Source of the DNA: Flavobacteriaceae bacterium NBU2973
GTDB lineage: Bacteria > Bacteroidota > Bacteroidia > Flavobacteriales > Flavobacteriaceae
Direction: 5' to 3'
Assembly (NCBI GenBank): GCA_026162565.1
Contig: JAOEIQ010000005.1
Location: 1-64,000, forward strand
Length of the DNA stretch: 64,000 nucleotides
In this document: in pieces, positions 1 through 8,289 of the stretch
How the letters are laid out: every line of letters starts with the position of its first letter
How positions within the stretch are numbered: position 1 is the first letter of the stretch
Program-made: the position numbers and the translations under genes
Notes under the pieces: generated by a model
What the model saw: only the letters and a program-made list of their open reading frames with translations
What the model was told of the DNA's origin: nothing
The model's database searches: none

Positions 1-246
1 CTACTGGTGCTGTCACATCATCTACAATAACCGTTTGTGTTTGTGTCGATATGTTGTCATTGCCATCATCATAGGTCCACGTTACTGTATAGGTACCTTG
101 AACTGTATATGACGTTGGATCTGTTGTTGTTCCTGTGATGGAACCTTCACAGTTATCCGTTGCTGTTGGTGCGGTTACTGTTACTGAACATTCGCCTGTT
201 ACAGTTGGTAAGGACGATACATCGGCTACTGGTGCTGTCACATCAT
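1..246 (-). repeat. 225-bp (75-residue) module boundary repeat in the adhesin gene
   Basis: The 21 bases at 1-21 recur exactly at 226-246, a spacing of 225 bp or 75 codons. On the coding strand each copy encodes the DVTAPV start of an Ig-like module. Only one full module and the start of the next are inside the window, so copy number cannot be given. Confidence 0.7.
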
Positions 247-592
247 TCGCAGTTAAAGTAACATTACATGAAGTAGTGTTAGCAATGGGAAGTGCCACAT
301 CAGTAACAGTGATTGTAACTATATGAGTGGCTCCATGACTAGAAGAAATAATTGTTCCCGCTGCTGGTGATTGTGAAACAGATGCTACTCCGCAATTATC
401 AGCTTCATCAGTAATTCCTGACACTAAATCTGGAATAACTATTTGACAGTTACTATTTAAATTAATAGATGTATTACTTGGACATGTAAAAGTAGGTGGC
501 GTTGTATCCTCTGCTAAACCACATTGAGCGTGAATTCCATTAGCAGTAAATAGAAATAAAGTAAATATTACAACAATGTATTTTTTTTTCAT
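1..592 (-). CDS. Secreted Ig/HYR-repeat protein, N-terminal part (runs off left edge)
   Basis: Not in-frame complete: the gene starts at 592 and continues beyond base 1, so only about 197 residues are visible. They begin with a clear signal peptide (MKKKYIVVIFTLFLFTANG, cleavage likely after IHA). The mature part has a first degenerate module starting TTPPTFTCPSNTSINLN and then a second module starting DVTAPVADVSSLPTVTGEC with paired cysteines, ending where another DVTAPV begins. This is the HYR/Ig-like pattern of large cell-surface adhesins of flavobacteria, which usually end in a T9SS sorting domain; that end is outside the window. AGGGAG just upstream of the ATG is a plausible ribosome site. 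Role in adhesion is inferred from the family only. Confidence 0.8.
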   Translation of the reverse strand, partial: MKKKYIVVIFTLFLFTANGIHAQCGLAEDTTPPTFTCPSNTSINLNSNCQIVIPDLVSGITDEADNCGVASVSQSPAAGTIISSSHGATHIVTITVTDVALPIANTTSCNVTLTANDVTAPVADVSSLPTVTGECSVTVTAPTATDNCEGSITGTTTDPTSYTVQGTYTVTWTYDDGNDNISTQTQTVIVDDVTAPV

Positions 593-837
593 ACTCCCTA
601 AAATTTGTTTTTAAAACAAATAGCTCAACAATAAGCTATCGATAGATTGGGTTAAAATTTGCTATTAATCGTGTTGAGGGGAAAATTAAATTATTGCATT
701 TGAAATCTAAATTACAGTATGTCAAAAGAATAGATTTAAAAATATCGATTAAAAACATAAAAATCAGTATGGAATCATACTATGTAGGATTTTACTTATT
801 AACCAAGCTTTTGAAGAGAATAAACTTTAATTGTATC

Positions 838-871
838 CAAAAGAAAAGCTCCTTGAAAAATCAAGGAGCTT
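838..871 (-). terminator. Terminator-like hairpin after the tRNA remnant
   Basis: A perfect 11-bp inverted repeat (AAGCTCCTTGA, 846-856, with 861-871) and a 4-base loop, followed on the minus strand by a T-rich tail. It lies directly downstream of the tRNA-tail copy at 871-890 in the same arrangement as the terminator behind the intact tRNA, but the stem sequence differs. Confidence 0.55.
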
Positions 872-890
872 CTTTGTAGCGGGAACAGGA
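871..890 (-). repeat. Remnant of the 3' end of tRNA-fMet
   Basis: The 20 bases here are identical to 1049-1068, which cover the 5 bases after and the last 14 bases of tRNA-fMet plus one more flanking base. The match stops abruptly inside the T-arm, and no cloverleaf can be built from the following sequence, so this is a fragment, not a second tRNA. Confidence 0.7.
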
Positions 891-1016
891 TTCATTTCTT
901 CCAGCTTTGGTGGAAGAAATGAGCCAGAAAGAGAAACAGCCCAATGAAAACCTTCGATGCTTCGCATCACATTTTTTTATGATTCTAAATCTTTGTGAAA
1001 TCACAGATTTGAATCC

Positions 1017-1049
1017 ATAAAAAAACCTCTTGATCTTTCAAGAGGTTTT
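1017..1049 (-). terminator. Terminator of tRNA-fMet
   Basis: Perfect 12-bp stem (AAAACCTCTTGA at 1022-1033 with 1038-1049), 4-base loop and a run of seven T on the minus strand. It starts 5 bases after the tRNA 3' end. Confidence 0.8.
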
Positions 1050-1054
1050 CTTTG

Positions 1055-1127
1055 TAGCGGGAACAGGACTCGAACCTGTGACCTTCGGGTTATGAGCCCG
1101 ACGAGCTGCCTACTGCTCTATCCCGCG
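1055..1127 (-). tRNA. Initiator tRNA-fMet (anticodon CAU)
   Basis: A full 73-base cloverleaf reads on the minus strand: acceptor CGCGGGA/TCCCGCT, D-stem GAGC/GCTC, anticodon loop CTCATAA, T-arm ACAGG-TTCGAGT-CCTGT and discriminator A. Two features mark the initiator: the first acceptor pair is mismatched (C1 against U72) and the anticodon stem ends in three consecutive G:C pairs. CCA is not encoded. It is followed by its own intrinsic terminator. Confidence 0.95.
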
Positions 1128-1240
1128 ATTTAGTATCAAAATGCTTTTACTTTAGCTTTTAACTTTTCGGTTCATAATGCCGACAAAATCATTTTGGACT
1201 GCAAATATACAACCATTTTTACTTTTAACAACTATTAATC

Positions 1241-1272
1241 GAAAAAAATGCCATCATTTTCATGACGGCATT
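1241..1272 (-). terminator. Terminator of the LRR gene
   Basis: Stem AATGCC (1247-1252) with GGCATT (1267-1272), extended by four more pairs across one mismatch, then seven T on the minus strand. It lies 22 bases past the LRR stop codon. Confidence 0.7.
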
Positions 1273-1294
1273 CAACACAAAATTAAAACTATAA

Positions 1295-2212
1295 TTAATT
1301 ATCATCGTCGTCGTCGTCAGTTGTTACTAAAACACCAGATGATCCATCGAGATTTAAATATTCAAATTGTTGTATGTTTGGTAAAACTTTTCCTATTGCT
1401 GCTAAATTTCCTTTGAAAGAATTATTGTTTAACATCAATACTTTTAAGTTTGTTAGTTGGGCTATTTCTTTTGGAATACTACCATATAATAAATTGTCAG
1501 AAATAATAAGCTCTTCAAGATTCGTTAAACTTCCTATAGCTGATGGTAAAGCTCCAAATAATTTATTGTCAAAAAGATTTAATTTTTCTAATTGATTTAA
1601 GTTCTTGATTTCAGAAGGTATTTTACCTGATAATTCGTTACTACTTAATAATAATTCCTTTAAGTTATTTAAACCTCCAATTTCAGATGGAATACTCCCA
1701 GTAAAACTATTAGCATAGAGTTCCAACGTTTTAAGGTTTTTTAAATTACCTATTTCTGAAGGAATCTCACCAGAAAATCGATTCATGAAAAGTTGTAACA
1801 TTTCTAATTTATCAAGAGAACCAATTTCTTTAGGTAACTGACCTTCCATTTTGTTTAAACCAAGATTTAAATGTTTTAACTCTTTTAGTTTAGAAATAGA
1901 TTGTGGTAAATTTCCTGATAAACTATTTTTAAATACTGAAAAGCATTGTAAATGAACTAAATTACCAATCTCATTTGGCAAGCGCCCTTCAAGATTATTG
2001 AAACTTAAATCGATGCCAACAACTTTATTGTTTTCAATTGTTACACCATACCAAGATGATTCGTTTTCTTCTAAATTCCAAGTTGTATTCCAATCTTTTC
2101 CGTTAGTTGCATTGTAAAGAGCAATCAAAGCTTCCTTTTCCTGAGGAGAGACATTTGCAAATGCTGTAACACTTACAAATAGCAACATAAGCGTTAACTT
2201 AATGGTTTTCAT
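1295..2212 (-). CDS. Secreted plant-type leucine-rich repeat protein with poly-Asp tail
   Basis: 305 residues. A signal peptide (residues 1 to about 19, ending TAFA) is followed by an LRRNT_2-like cap (ALIALYNATNGKDW...SSWYGV) and nine repeats of about 24 residues of the plant-specific type, each of the form LxxLxLxxNxLxGxIPxEIGNL. After the last repeat comes a short linker and then six Asp codons in a row plus Asn at the very C-terminus. There is no transmembrane segment and no T9SS sorting domain, so it is predicted periplasmic or released. LRR proteins bind other proteins; no ligand can be inferred. A promoter lies at 2249-2279 and a terminator at 1241-1272, so the gene appears monocistronic. 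Confidence 0.85.
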   Translation of the reverse strand: MKTIKLTLMLLFVSVTAFANVSPQEKEALIALYNATNGKDWNTTWNLEENESSWYGVTIENNKVVGIDLSFNNLEGRLPNEIGNLVHLQCFSVFKNSLSGNLPQSISKLKELKHLNLGLNKMEGQLPKEIGSLDKLEMLQLFMNRFSGEIPSEIGNLKNLKTLELYANSFTGSIPSEIGGLNNLKELLLSSNELSGKIPSEIKNLNQLEKLNLFDNKLFGALPSAIGSLTNLEELIISDNLLYGSIPKEIAQLTNLKVLMLNNNSFKGNLAAIGKVLPNIQQFEYLNLDGSSGVLVTTDDDDDDN

Positions 2213-2248
2213 AATCGTAGATTTACTTTGAGGGCATTTATTATGGCA

Positions 2249-2279
2249 CTAAAGTATATTTTTATCGATAAAAAAACAA
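2249..2279 (-). promoter_or_regulatory. Bacteroidota-type promoter of the LRR gene
   Basis: On the minus strand TTG (2279-2277) is separated by 20 bases from TACTTTAG (2256-2249), 7 of 8 matches to TAnnTTTG. The start codon follows after 36 bases. Prediction from the consensus only. Confidence 0.45.
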
Positions 2280-2354
2280 TTTTATTCGATGAAATGCATT
2301 TTATGAAAAATTGAATTATACTAAAATACTGATTAACAATATTTTAAACACATT

Positions 2355-2537
2355 CTATTGTTCTATATTTTTTGCAAAAAATGATGTTATTTCTTCATTT
2401 TCAAAACCTACTTCTATCTGAATAGGATTGCAACACACTTCACAATCTTCTATGTATGTTTGCGTTTTTTGTGAATTATCTAGTAGCATTGAAATGTTTT
2501 GCCAACAATAAGGGCACGTAAAAAAATACTCAATCAT
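2355..2537 (-). CDS. CPXCG-motif cysteine-rich (zinc-ribbon) small protein
   Basis: 60 residues with two cysteine pairs: CPYC at residues 8-11 and CEVCC at about 32-36, followed by NPIQIEV. This is the pattern of the CPXCG family of small cysteine-rich proteins (two CxxC knuckles, probably one zinc). No signal peptide, so cytoplasmic. Its start lies only 3 bases past the TolC stop codon, so it is the last gene of the efflux operon. The molecular role of the family is unknown; the link to efflux here is positional only. Confidence 0.8.
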   Translation of the reverse strand: MIEYFFTCPYCWQNISMLLDNSQKTQTYIEDCEVCCNPIQIEVGFENEEITSFFAKNIEQ

Positions 2538-2540
2538 AAT

Positions 2541-3893
2541 TTAAAAATCTACATTGAGTAGCTGTCCTGTTAATTGAAGTAATTGAAGCTCGGCAATTTT
2601 GGCTGCATATTTAGCAGCGTTTAAATTAGTTTGCGCAAGAATTAAATTGATTTGTGCTTGCCTAAATTCAATAGATGTAATTTGACCTAACTTGAATCGC
2701 TCAAAAGACCTATCAAAATTATTCTGATTTGTTATAACATTTTGTTTTTGGATAGCAAATACAGCTAATCTGTTTTCGTAATTACCAAGTGCATTTGCAA
2801 TATCCCTCTCTACTTCAATAGTAATTTGGTTTTTTGCTAGCTCTTGATTGTCTAGAGCAATTTTAGAGTTTTTAACTCTTGTAATAGTTCCTCCTCCATC
2901 AAAAAGGTTCCAACTTAAATTAACTCCAGCACTTAAGGTGTAAGTATCTGCAACGTTTCCTGGAAAAAAAGCCGAAGCTGGGTTACGATTTTCGTTCCAA
3001 CCATACGATCCTGTTAAACCAACTGAAGGTAAATATCCAGATTTATTAACTTTAATATCAAACTCACTAATACGAATATTACTTTCATTTTGTAATAAGG
3101 TTACATTATTGTCTTTAGCATTATTTACATAGTCATCTAAAAGTAATTTTGGTATGAAATTCACTAATGTATCTACTTCAAACTCTTGTTTATATTGGTT
3201 TGCAAAAATTACATTTAAATCTCTCTTGGTATTTTTTAATAATTGCCTTTCATTTAACAAATTAATGCTGTCATTTGACACGTCTACTTGAGCATTTAAT
3301 ACATTTAATTTTGTGTTCTGACCATAATCAAATTGATAATCTGCCCTCGTAACTCTTTCTTTAGAAATTTGTAATGTTGTCTCTAAAATATCAACGTTTT
3401 GAGACAATCTTGCGATTTCGTAATAAATAGTAAACAGCTGTAAAATTGTATTCTCAATTGTTTCTCTGGCCTGTAATTCTGATAAGTTATATTCCTCTTT
3501 TAGACTCTTGTAATTATAATATCTACCTAATCCATCAAATAATGTATAATTAAGATTTAAAGAGGCATTATAACGTTGGCTTTCTGCATTGTCTATTTCT
3601 ATATCGTCTCTTGGCTCTCCTGTATTAGGGTTTATTGCTCCTTGAAAACCTGTTACACTATTTGCTTGTTGGTAAGTTGCTCCTGCAATTGTTGTTAATG
3701 AAGGCAAATATCCAGAGTTAAGTATGCTCTTATTATTTTCTGCAACTTCAACATTATTTGTAACAGTTTTAATACCAAAATTATTTTCTAGTGCTAGTGC
3801 TATTGCTTCAGATTTTTGAAGCACTTCTTGCGCACTCAAATTGAAAGCCACAAAAATGCTTACTAAAGCAATTATTTTAGTGTTCAAATTCAT
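2541..3893 (-). CDS. TolC-family outer membrane efflux protein
   Basis: 450 residues with a signal peptide (ending FNLSAQ) and the two internally homologous halves of outer membrane factors: a first half with LNYTLFDGLGRYYNYKSL and a second with LSWNLFDGGGTITRVKNS, each followed by long helices rich in Gln, Asn and Ala. This protein forms the trimeric exit duct of tripartite pumps. The start codon overlaps the RND gene by 17 bases, showing tight coupling. Length is within the usual 430-480 range for flavobacterial members. Substrate is not predictable. Confidence 0.92.
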   Translation of the reverse strand: MNLNTKIIALVSIFVAFNLSAQEVLQKSEAIALALENNFGIKTVTNNVEVAENNKSILNSGYLPSLTTIAGATYQQANSVTGFQGAINPNTGEPRDDIEIDNAESQRYNASLNLNYTLFDGLGRYYNYKSLKEEYNLSELQARETIENTILQLFTIYYEIARLSQNVDILETTLQISKERVTRADYQFDYGQNTKLNVLNAQVDVSNDSINLLNERQLLKNTKRDLNVIFANQYKQEFEVDTLVNFIPKLLLDDYVNNAKDNNVTLLQNESNIRISEFDIKVNKSGYLPSVGLTGSYGWNENRNPASAFFPGNVADTYTLSAGVNLSWNLFDGGGTITRVKNSKIALDNQELAKNQITIEVERDIANALGNYENRLAVFAIQKQNVITNQNNFDRSFERFKLGQITSIEFRQAQINLILAQTNLNAAKYAAKIAELQLLQLTGQLLNVDF

Positions 3894-6800
3894 GCTGATC
3901 TTTTATAACGCGTTCTACTTCCTCTTTTGTAATTTGCCTTCCTGTCCATAACCATTTTACTTGACGCTTAAACCAATTACCAAATGACAAGAAAATTGGC
4001 AATAGCACCAATGTTAAGACAGTTGCAAAACCTATTCCGTAGGCAATTGATACAGCCATAGGTATTAAAAACTGTGCTTGTCTACTTTCTTCAAAAATTA
4101 ATGGTGCTAAACCTGCTACTGTGGTTATTGAGGTTAAAAATATGGCTCTAAAACGTGAACGCCCTGCTTCATATAAAGCATCATCATAAGCCATTCCTTC
4201 TTTAAGATTGCTATTAAATTTACCTATTAGAACCAATCCATCGTTTACCATAATACCAATTAAAGCAATAATACCTAACAAGGATAAGATATTAAGTGGA
4301 AAATCGTGAATCCAATGTCCCCAAGCTACAGCAGGAAAGCTAAATGGAATTAATAGTAATAGCATTAATGGCTGACTATAACTCCTAAATGTAAAGGCTA
4401 TAACAATATAGATTAATGCTAAAACTGTCAAACCTACTGGACGTAAAGAATTTGTTAATTTGAGACGCTCTCTATTTTGACCTTCGTAAGAAGGAGTGAC
4501 TGTTGGATATTTAGAGAGAATATCTGGCATAACCTCGTCTCTAATCTCTGCCATAACATCAGTAGAACTTGTTTTTTTAGGATCTTTTATATCTGCTGAT
4601 ACTTGAATTTCTCTCCTCCCATCTAAATGGTTTATTGCTACATCACCTCTTACAATACTATATGTTGCTATTTCTTTTAAAGGAATACGTTGACCGTTGG
4701 GTGTAACAATCCTCATATTATCTAAATTTTTTAATGACGAACGATCCTCTCTATTATACCTTACCCAAATACGAATTTCGTCTTGACCTCTCTGAAATCG
4801 TTGTGCTTGCGCACCAAAAAAAGCAGAACGCACTTGCAACATAACTGAGCGCAAATTTAAACCCAATGCGTAGGCATTTTCATTTAATTCTAACCGCACC
4901 TCTTTTATTCCAGCAGGATCATTATCTGTAACATCCTTGAGTAAAATATTATCCTCTAAACTCTGTTTTAATTCAGCTTTAACAGCTTTAAGCTCTTCAA
5001 TATCATTACCTAATAAAGATACTGAAACCGGACTTCCTCCAAAGTTACCTCCTCCTCCATAAACCAAACTTTCTACTCCAATTACAGGACCAACTTTCTC
5101 TTGAATTCTGCTCGTTACTAATCTAGTATTTATCTCATTAGGTCTTTTTTCTCCTGGCAATAAATTTATAATAAGCGATGCTCTTGAAGAACCTGGACCA
5201 ATATTTCGAATCATATTTTCTACTAAATGCTTATCGGCATTTTTGCCTATATACTCGTCATGAATTTCATTAGTAGCCTCAATGGCTTTTTCTTCAATAA
5301 ATGAAATAATACTATCTGTTACTGTCTCATTTGTACCATTAGGCATATTCAAGTTAACCTCAACTCTATCACTAGCTATTTGAGGAAAAAATGCTACTCT
5401 TACAATACCACCTTGAACACTAGAATTTGTTAAAATGAAGAATACGATGAATATTGAAAAGGTTAAAATTTTATACTTTAATCCAAATCGTAAAATTGGG
5501 CTATAAATATTATCGCGTAGCCATCCCATTATTCTATCACCAAATGTATTGATGTATCGAAGTTTTGAAAAGATTTTCTGAAAGAAACCTGCAATTCCAG
5601 ATTTAGGTGTATTATTTTGAACTCGTAAGGCTTTAGAGTGTGCTAAATGTGCTGGTAGAATAATTAGTGCTTCAACTAATGACACAACAAGTGTTAAAAT
5701 AACAACAACTGATACCTCTCCAAAAAACTCACCTATTCGTCCATCTAAAAACAAGAAAATACCAAATGCTAATATGGTAGTCATAATTGCAGATACAATA
5801 GCTGGTAATACTTCCATAACACCATCTATAGCTGACTCCTCTGGCGACTTACCTTTTTCGTAGTTTTGATATATGTTCTCGGCTATTACAATACCATCAT
5901 CTACAAGAATACCGATAACTATTATCATCCCAAATAATGATAAGACGTTTATGGTTACATTAAAGTGACCAGCTAACATAAACATACCAGCGAATGCTAC
6001 AGGTAACCCCCAAGCTACCCAAATAGCGAGTCGAATATTTAGAAATAATGATAAAAACAATAAAACGAGTATCATTCCAACCAGAGCATTTTCACCCAAT
6101 AATTTTGTTCTTTGGACTAGTGTTATTGATAGATCTCTAACGACATCTAATTGAACATTGTCGTACTTTTCATTAAATTCTTTTATATACGCTTTTGTTT
6201 TATTGGCAGAGCTTATTAAAGCTTCAGTATTTGTACTGGTAATGGTAACATTTATTGATAAGTTGCCATTAAAGAAACTAGCATTTGGTGTTTCAGAGAA
6301 TTGATCTCTTACTTCAGCGATGTCTTTTAATCTAATAGTACGTCCTGTAGGATCAGATCTCACAATTAAATTGGATAGCTCATCAGCATAATATGATCTA
6401 GCATTAGCTCTAATTAAATATTCTTCAGCTTCTGTTTTTATGGTTCCTCCTGTAGTAATTAAACTTGCTTGATTAACTGCATTTGTAACTTCTGTAAATG
6501 TTAAATTATACGCTAACAAATCTGTTTCATCAACTGCTATTTCTATTTCCTCATCTGGATAACCTGCTATTTGTATTTGAGATATCCCATCAATACCTCT
6601 CAAGTCATTTTCAATCTGTCTTCCTATTTGTTTGAGAGTTGCTAGAGGAATATTTTCTCCGCTTATTGCAAATGTAATGGTTGGTCTTAATGCTTCTTGT
6701 TTAGCTACAATAAGAGGCTCCATTCCTACAGGAAAGGTTGGCACACGATCTACAGCATTTTTTATTTCAAGAAGCATGAAATCGATGTCCTTACCTTTTT

Positions 6801-7089
6801 GTATTTCGACATTTATATTTCCACTATTTTCTCTAGATGTAGACGTCACACGTTCTACTCCATCAAGGCCTTTGAGATTGTCTTCTATTTTTAAAACAAC
6901 TCCTTCTTCAATTTCTTGAGGTGAAGCACCAGGATAAGTAACACTGATTATGATATTTTTGGAGTCTACTAAAGGGAAAAAGGATGATTTTAAATTAATA
7001 GCTCCTATAACTCCAAAAGCAATAAAAGACCACATGACGACATTTACAGCAACGCTATGTTTAATAAAATAAGCAATTAACTTTCTCAT
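3877..7089 (-). CDS. RND efflux pump permease (AcrB/MexF-like)
   Basis: 1070 residues, inner-membrane proton antiporter that drives export through TolC. It has the full RND plan: TM1 at about residues 15-33, a periplasmic porter domain, TM2-7, a second porter domain and TM8-12. The paired acidic residues of the proton relay are present in TM4 (LVDDGIVIAEN, Asp397 and Asp398). In TM10 the stretch equivalent to AcrB GLSAKNA reads GIMVNDG, so the conserved Lys of classical drug pumps is Asn. It sits 6 bases downstream of the adaptor gene and overlaps tolC by 17 bases. Export of hydrophobic compounds is likely; metal export is less likely because of the Asp pair. Confidence 0.93.
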   Translation of the reverse strand: MRKLIAYFIKHSVAVNVVMWSFIAFGVIGAINLKSSFFPLVDSKNIIISVTYPGASPQEIEEGVVLKIEDNLKGLDGVERVTSTSRENSGNINVEIQKGKDIDFMLLEIKNAVDRVPTFPVGMEPLIVAKQEALRPTITFAISGENIPLATLKQIGRQIENDLRGIDGISQIQIAGYPDEEIEIAVDETDLLAYNLTFTEVTNAVNQASLITTGGTIKTEAEEYLIRANARSYYADELSNLIVRSDPTGRTIRLKDIAEVRDQFSETPNASFFNGNLSINVTITSTNTEALISSANKTKAYIKEFNEKYDNVQLDVVRDLSITLVQRTKLLGENALVGMILVLLFLSLFLNIRLAIWVAWGLPVAFAGMFMLAGHFNVTINVLSLFGMIIVIGILVDDGIVIAENIYQNYEKGKSPEESAIDGVMEVLPAIVSAIMTTILAFGIFLFLDGRIGEFFGEVSVVVILTLVVSLVEALIILPAHLAHSKALRVQNNTPKSGIAGFFQKIFSKLRYINTFGDRIMGWLRDNIYSPILRFGLKYKILTFSIFIVFFILTNSSVQGGIVRVAFFPQIASDRVEVNLNMPNGTNETVTDSIISFIEEKAIEATNEIHDEYIGKNADKHLVENMIRNIGPGSSRASLIINLLPGEKRPNEINTRLVTSRIQEKVGPVIGVESLVYGGGGNFGGSPVSVSLLGNDIEELKAVKAELKQSLEDNILLKDVTDNDPAGIKEVRLELNENAYALGLNLRSVMLQVRSAFFGAQAQRFQRGQDEIRIWVRYNREDRSSLKNLDNMRIVTPNGQRIPLKEIATYSIVRGDVAINHLDGRREIQVSADIKDPKKTSSTDVMAEIRDEVMPDILSKYPTVTPSYEGQNRERLKLTNSLRPVGLTVLALIYIVIAFTFRSYSQPLMLLLLIPFSFPAVAWGHWIHDFPLNILSLLGIIALIGIMVNDGLVLIGKFNSNLKEGMAYDDALYEAGRSRFRAIFLTSITTVAGLAPLIFEESRQAQFLIPMAVSIAYGIGFATVLTLVLLPIFLSFGNWFKRQVKWLWTGRQITKEEVERVIKDQHEFEH

Positions 7090-7095
7090 CTTATT

Positions 7096-8214
7096 CTACT
7101 GTTTAGAACCAACATAAGGTTTTACCTGCATACCTGCGTAAGCTCCCGGAACAGGTCTAGCTAATAAGTGTGTTCCATCTGGAATATCTTTGACAACGAC
7201 TTTTGTTTCTCCCAAATAAACAGGTTTTACTGGAATTATATCTAACACAGAATCTCTAACAACAAACACCTCATCGTTATCTAATAGTAAACTCCTGTTA
7301 ATTTCTATGGCATTCTGCTCTTCTTTTGCATCTAGTTGTGCTTCTAAATACATGCCTTCTTTTAAGTTATCGTTTTTAACTTCAATAAAAGCACTTACTG
7401 TTTGCGTTGTAGCATCTATACTTCCATTAACCCTTGTGATTTTTCCCGTATATGTTTCAGTTTTATCTAAATTATTAAGCGTAACGGATTCTCCCACTTT
7501 TAGAAGACTTGCATAGGTTTTACTTAAAGCAACTTCCATTTCATATACACTATTATCTATATATTCACCTAGCTTTTGACCATTCCTCACTAGAGAACCT
7601 TCTGTTACTAGAGCTTCTGTTAGGATTCCTCTAAAAGGAGCTCGTATACTGTACTTACCAAGTCGTTGTTCTAAATTTTTAATATTATAGTATTCAGTAA
7701 TAATACCACGTCCAGTAATAAAATAACGCTCTTTATCAGTTGTAATTTCAGGAAGTTTTGGAGTTGTTTTATTTAAATCAAACCCTTTAATATAATCCTG
7801 CCATTTATCAAAAATATCTGGAAAGTCCAGTTTGAGATCTGGCATTATTGCTGTTATAGAATTATAAAAATTACTTTTGGCAGATTGTACACTTGCATAA
7901 AACTCTGAAGCATCAATGCGAATAAGAGTTTGGCCAGAATTATATGCTTGTCCAGCTCTAAACAATTTAGAACCTGATCTAAAGATACCTTGCACTTCTG
8001 AAAACAACTCTATTCGTCGTTTAGCAGTTAAATTACCATTTGCAGGAATGACAATTCTAACTGTTCCATTTTTTACGGTATCTACAAATACCGTTTTAAT
8101 AACTTTTTTAGCAACTGGACGTATTGTTTTTTTGCTTTCAGCTATAGTGCTACCAACATATATAGCTCCAATAATTAAGAATACTCCTAATACGGAAAGA
8201 ATAATTTTTCGCAT
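7096..8214 (-). CDS. RND periplasmic adaptor (HlyD/MFP family)
   Basis: 372 residues. An N-terminal membrane anchor (residues about 4-25) is followed by the split lipoyl/barrel-sandwich domain (IELFSEVQGIFRSG...GQTLIRID and IRAPFRGILTEALVTEGSLV), an insertion of about 100 residues in place of a long hairpin, a beta-barrel (VGESVTLNNLDKTETYTGKI) and a membrane-proximal domain. It links the RND pump to TolC. It is the first gene of the adaptor-pump-TolC-CPXCG operon, with a TAATTTTG promoter element 26 bases before the start. Confidence 0.9.
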   Translation of the reverse strand: MRKIILSVLGVFLIIGAIYVGSTIAESKKTIRPVAKKVIKTVFVDTVKNGTVRIVIPANGNLTAKRRIELFSEVQGIFRSGSKLFRAGQAYNSGQTLIRIDASEFYASVQSAKSNFYNSITAIMPDLKLDFPDIFDKWQDYIKGFDLNKTTPKLPEITTDKERYFITGRGIITEYYNIKNLEQRLGKYSIRAPFRGILTEALVTEGSLVRNGQKLGEYIDNSVYEMEVALSKTYASLLKVGESVTLNNLDKTETYTGKITRVNGSIDATTQTVSAFIEVKNDNLKEGMYLEAQLDAKEEQNAIEINRSLLLDNDEVFVVRDSVLDIIPVKPVYLGETKVVVKDIPDGTHLLARPVPGAYAGMQVKPYVGSKQ

Positions 8215-8239
8215 GAATAATTTTTGATGGTCAAGACCA

Positions 8240-8247
8240 CAAAATTA
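8240..8247 (-). promoter_or_regulatory. TAnnTTTG promoter element of the efflux operon
   Basis: The minus strand reads TAATTTTG at 8247-8240, a perfect match to the Bacteroidota -7 consensus, 26 bases before the adaptor start codon. No TTG lies at the usual -33 distance, so confidence is limited. Confidence 0.4.
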
Positions 8248-8289
8248 TTGAATAGAAAGTCATTAGGAGTTAAAAAAAACTTAAAGCTT

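Larger units (their letters stand above)
593..1054. other. Intergenic region with hairpins, no gene recognised
   Basis: This 460-base stretch lies between the adhesin start and tRNA-fMet. It contains a palindrome at 603-621 and another at 636-645 just upstream of the adhesin, a terminator-like hairpin at 838-871, a tRNA-tail remnant at 871-890, a perfect 11-bp stem with a 7-base loop at 893-921, a short hairpin at 956-968 and the tRNA terminator at 1017-1049. The plus-strand open frame at 694-879 has no family resemblance, no promoter and covers hairpin DNA, so I do not call it a gene. Confidence 0.6.

Noticed and set aside
694-879. Plus-strand open frame of 61 codons in the intergenic region
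   Set aside because: Lys/Ile-rich with no family likeness, no promoter, and overlaps a terminator hairpin and tRNA remnant.
871-890. Possible second tRNA-fMet
   Set aside because: Only the last 14 tRNA bases are present; no D-arm or anticodon arm follows.
6632-6919. Plus-strand frames inside the RND pump gene
   Set aside because: Shadow frames; Ser/Thr/Phe-rich translations without motifs.
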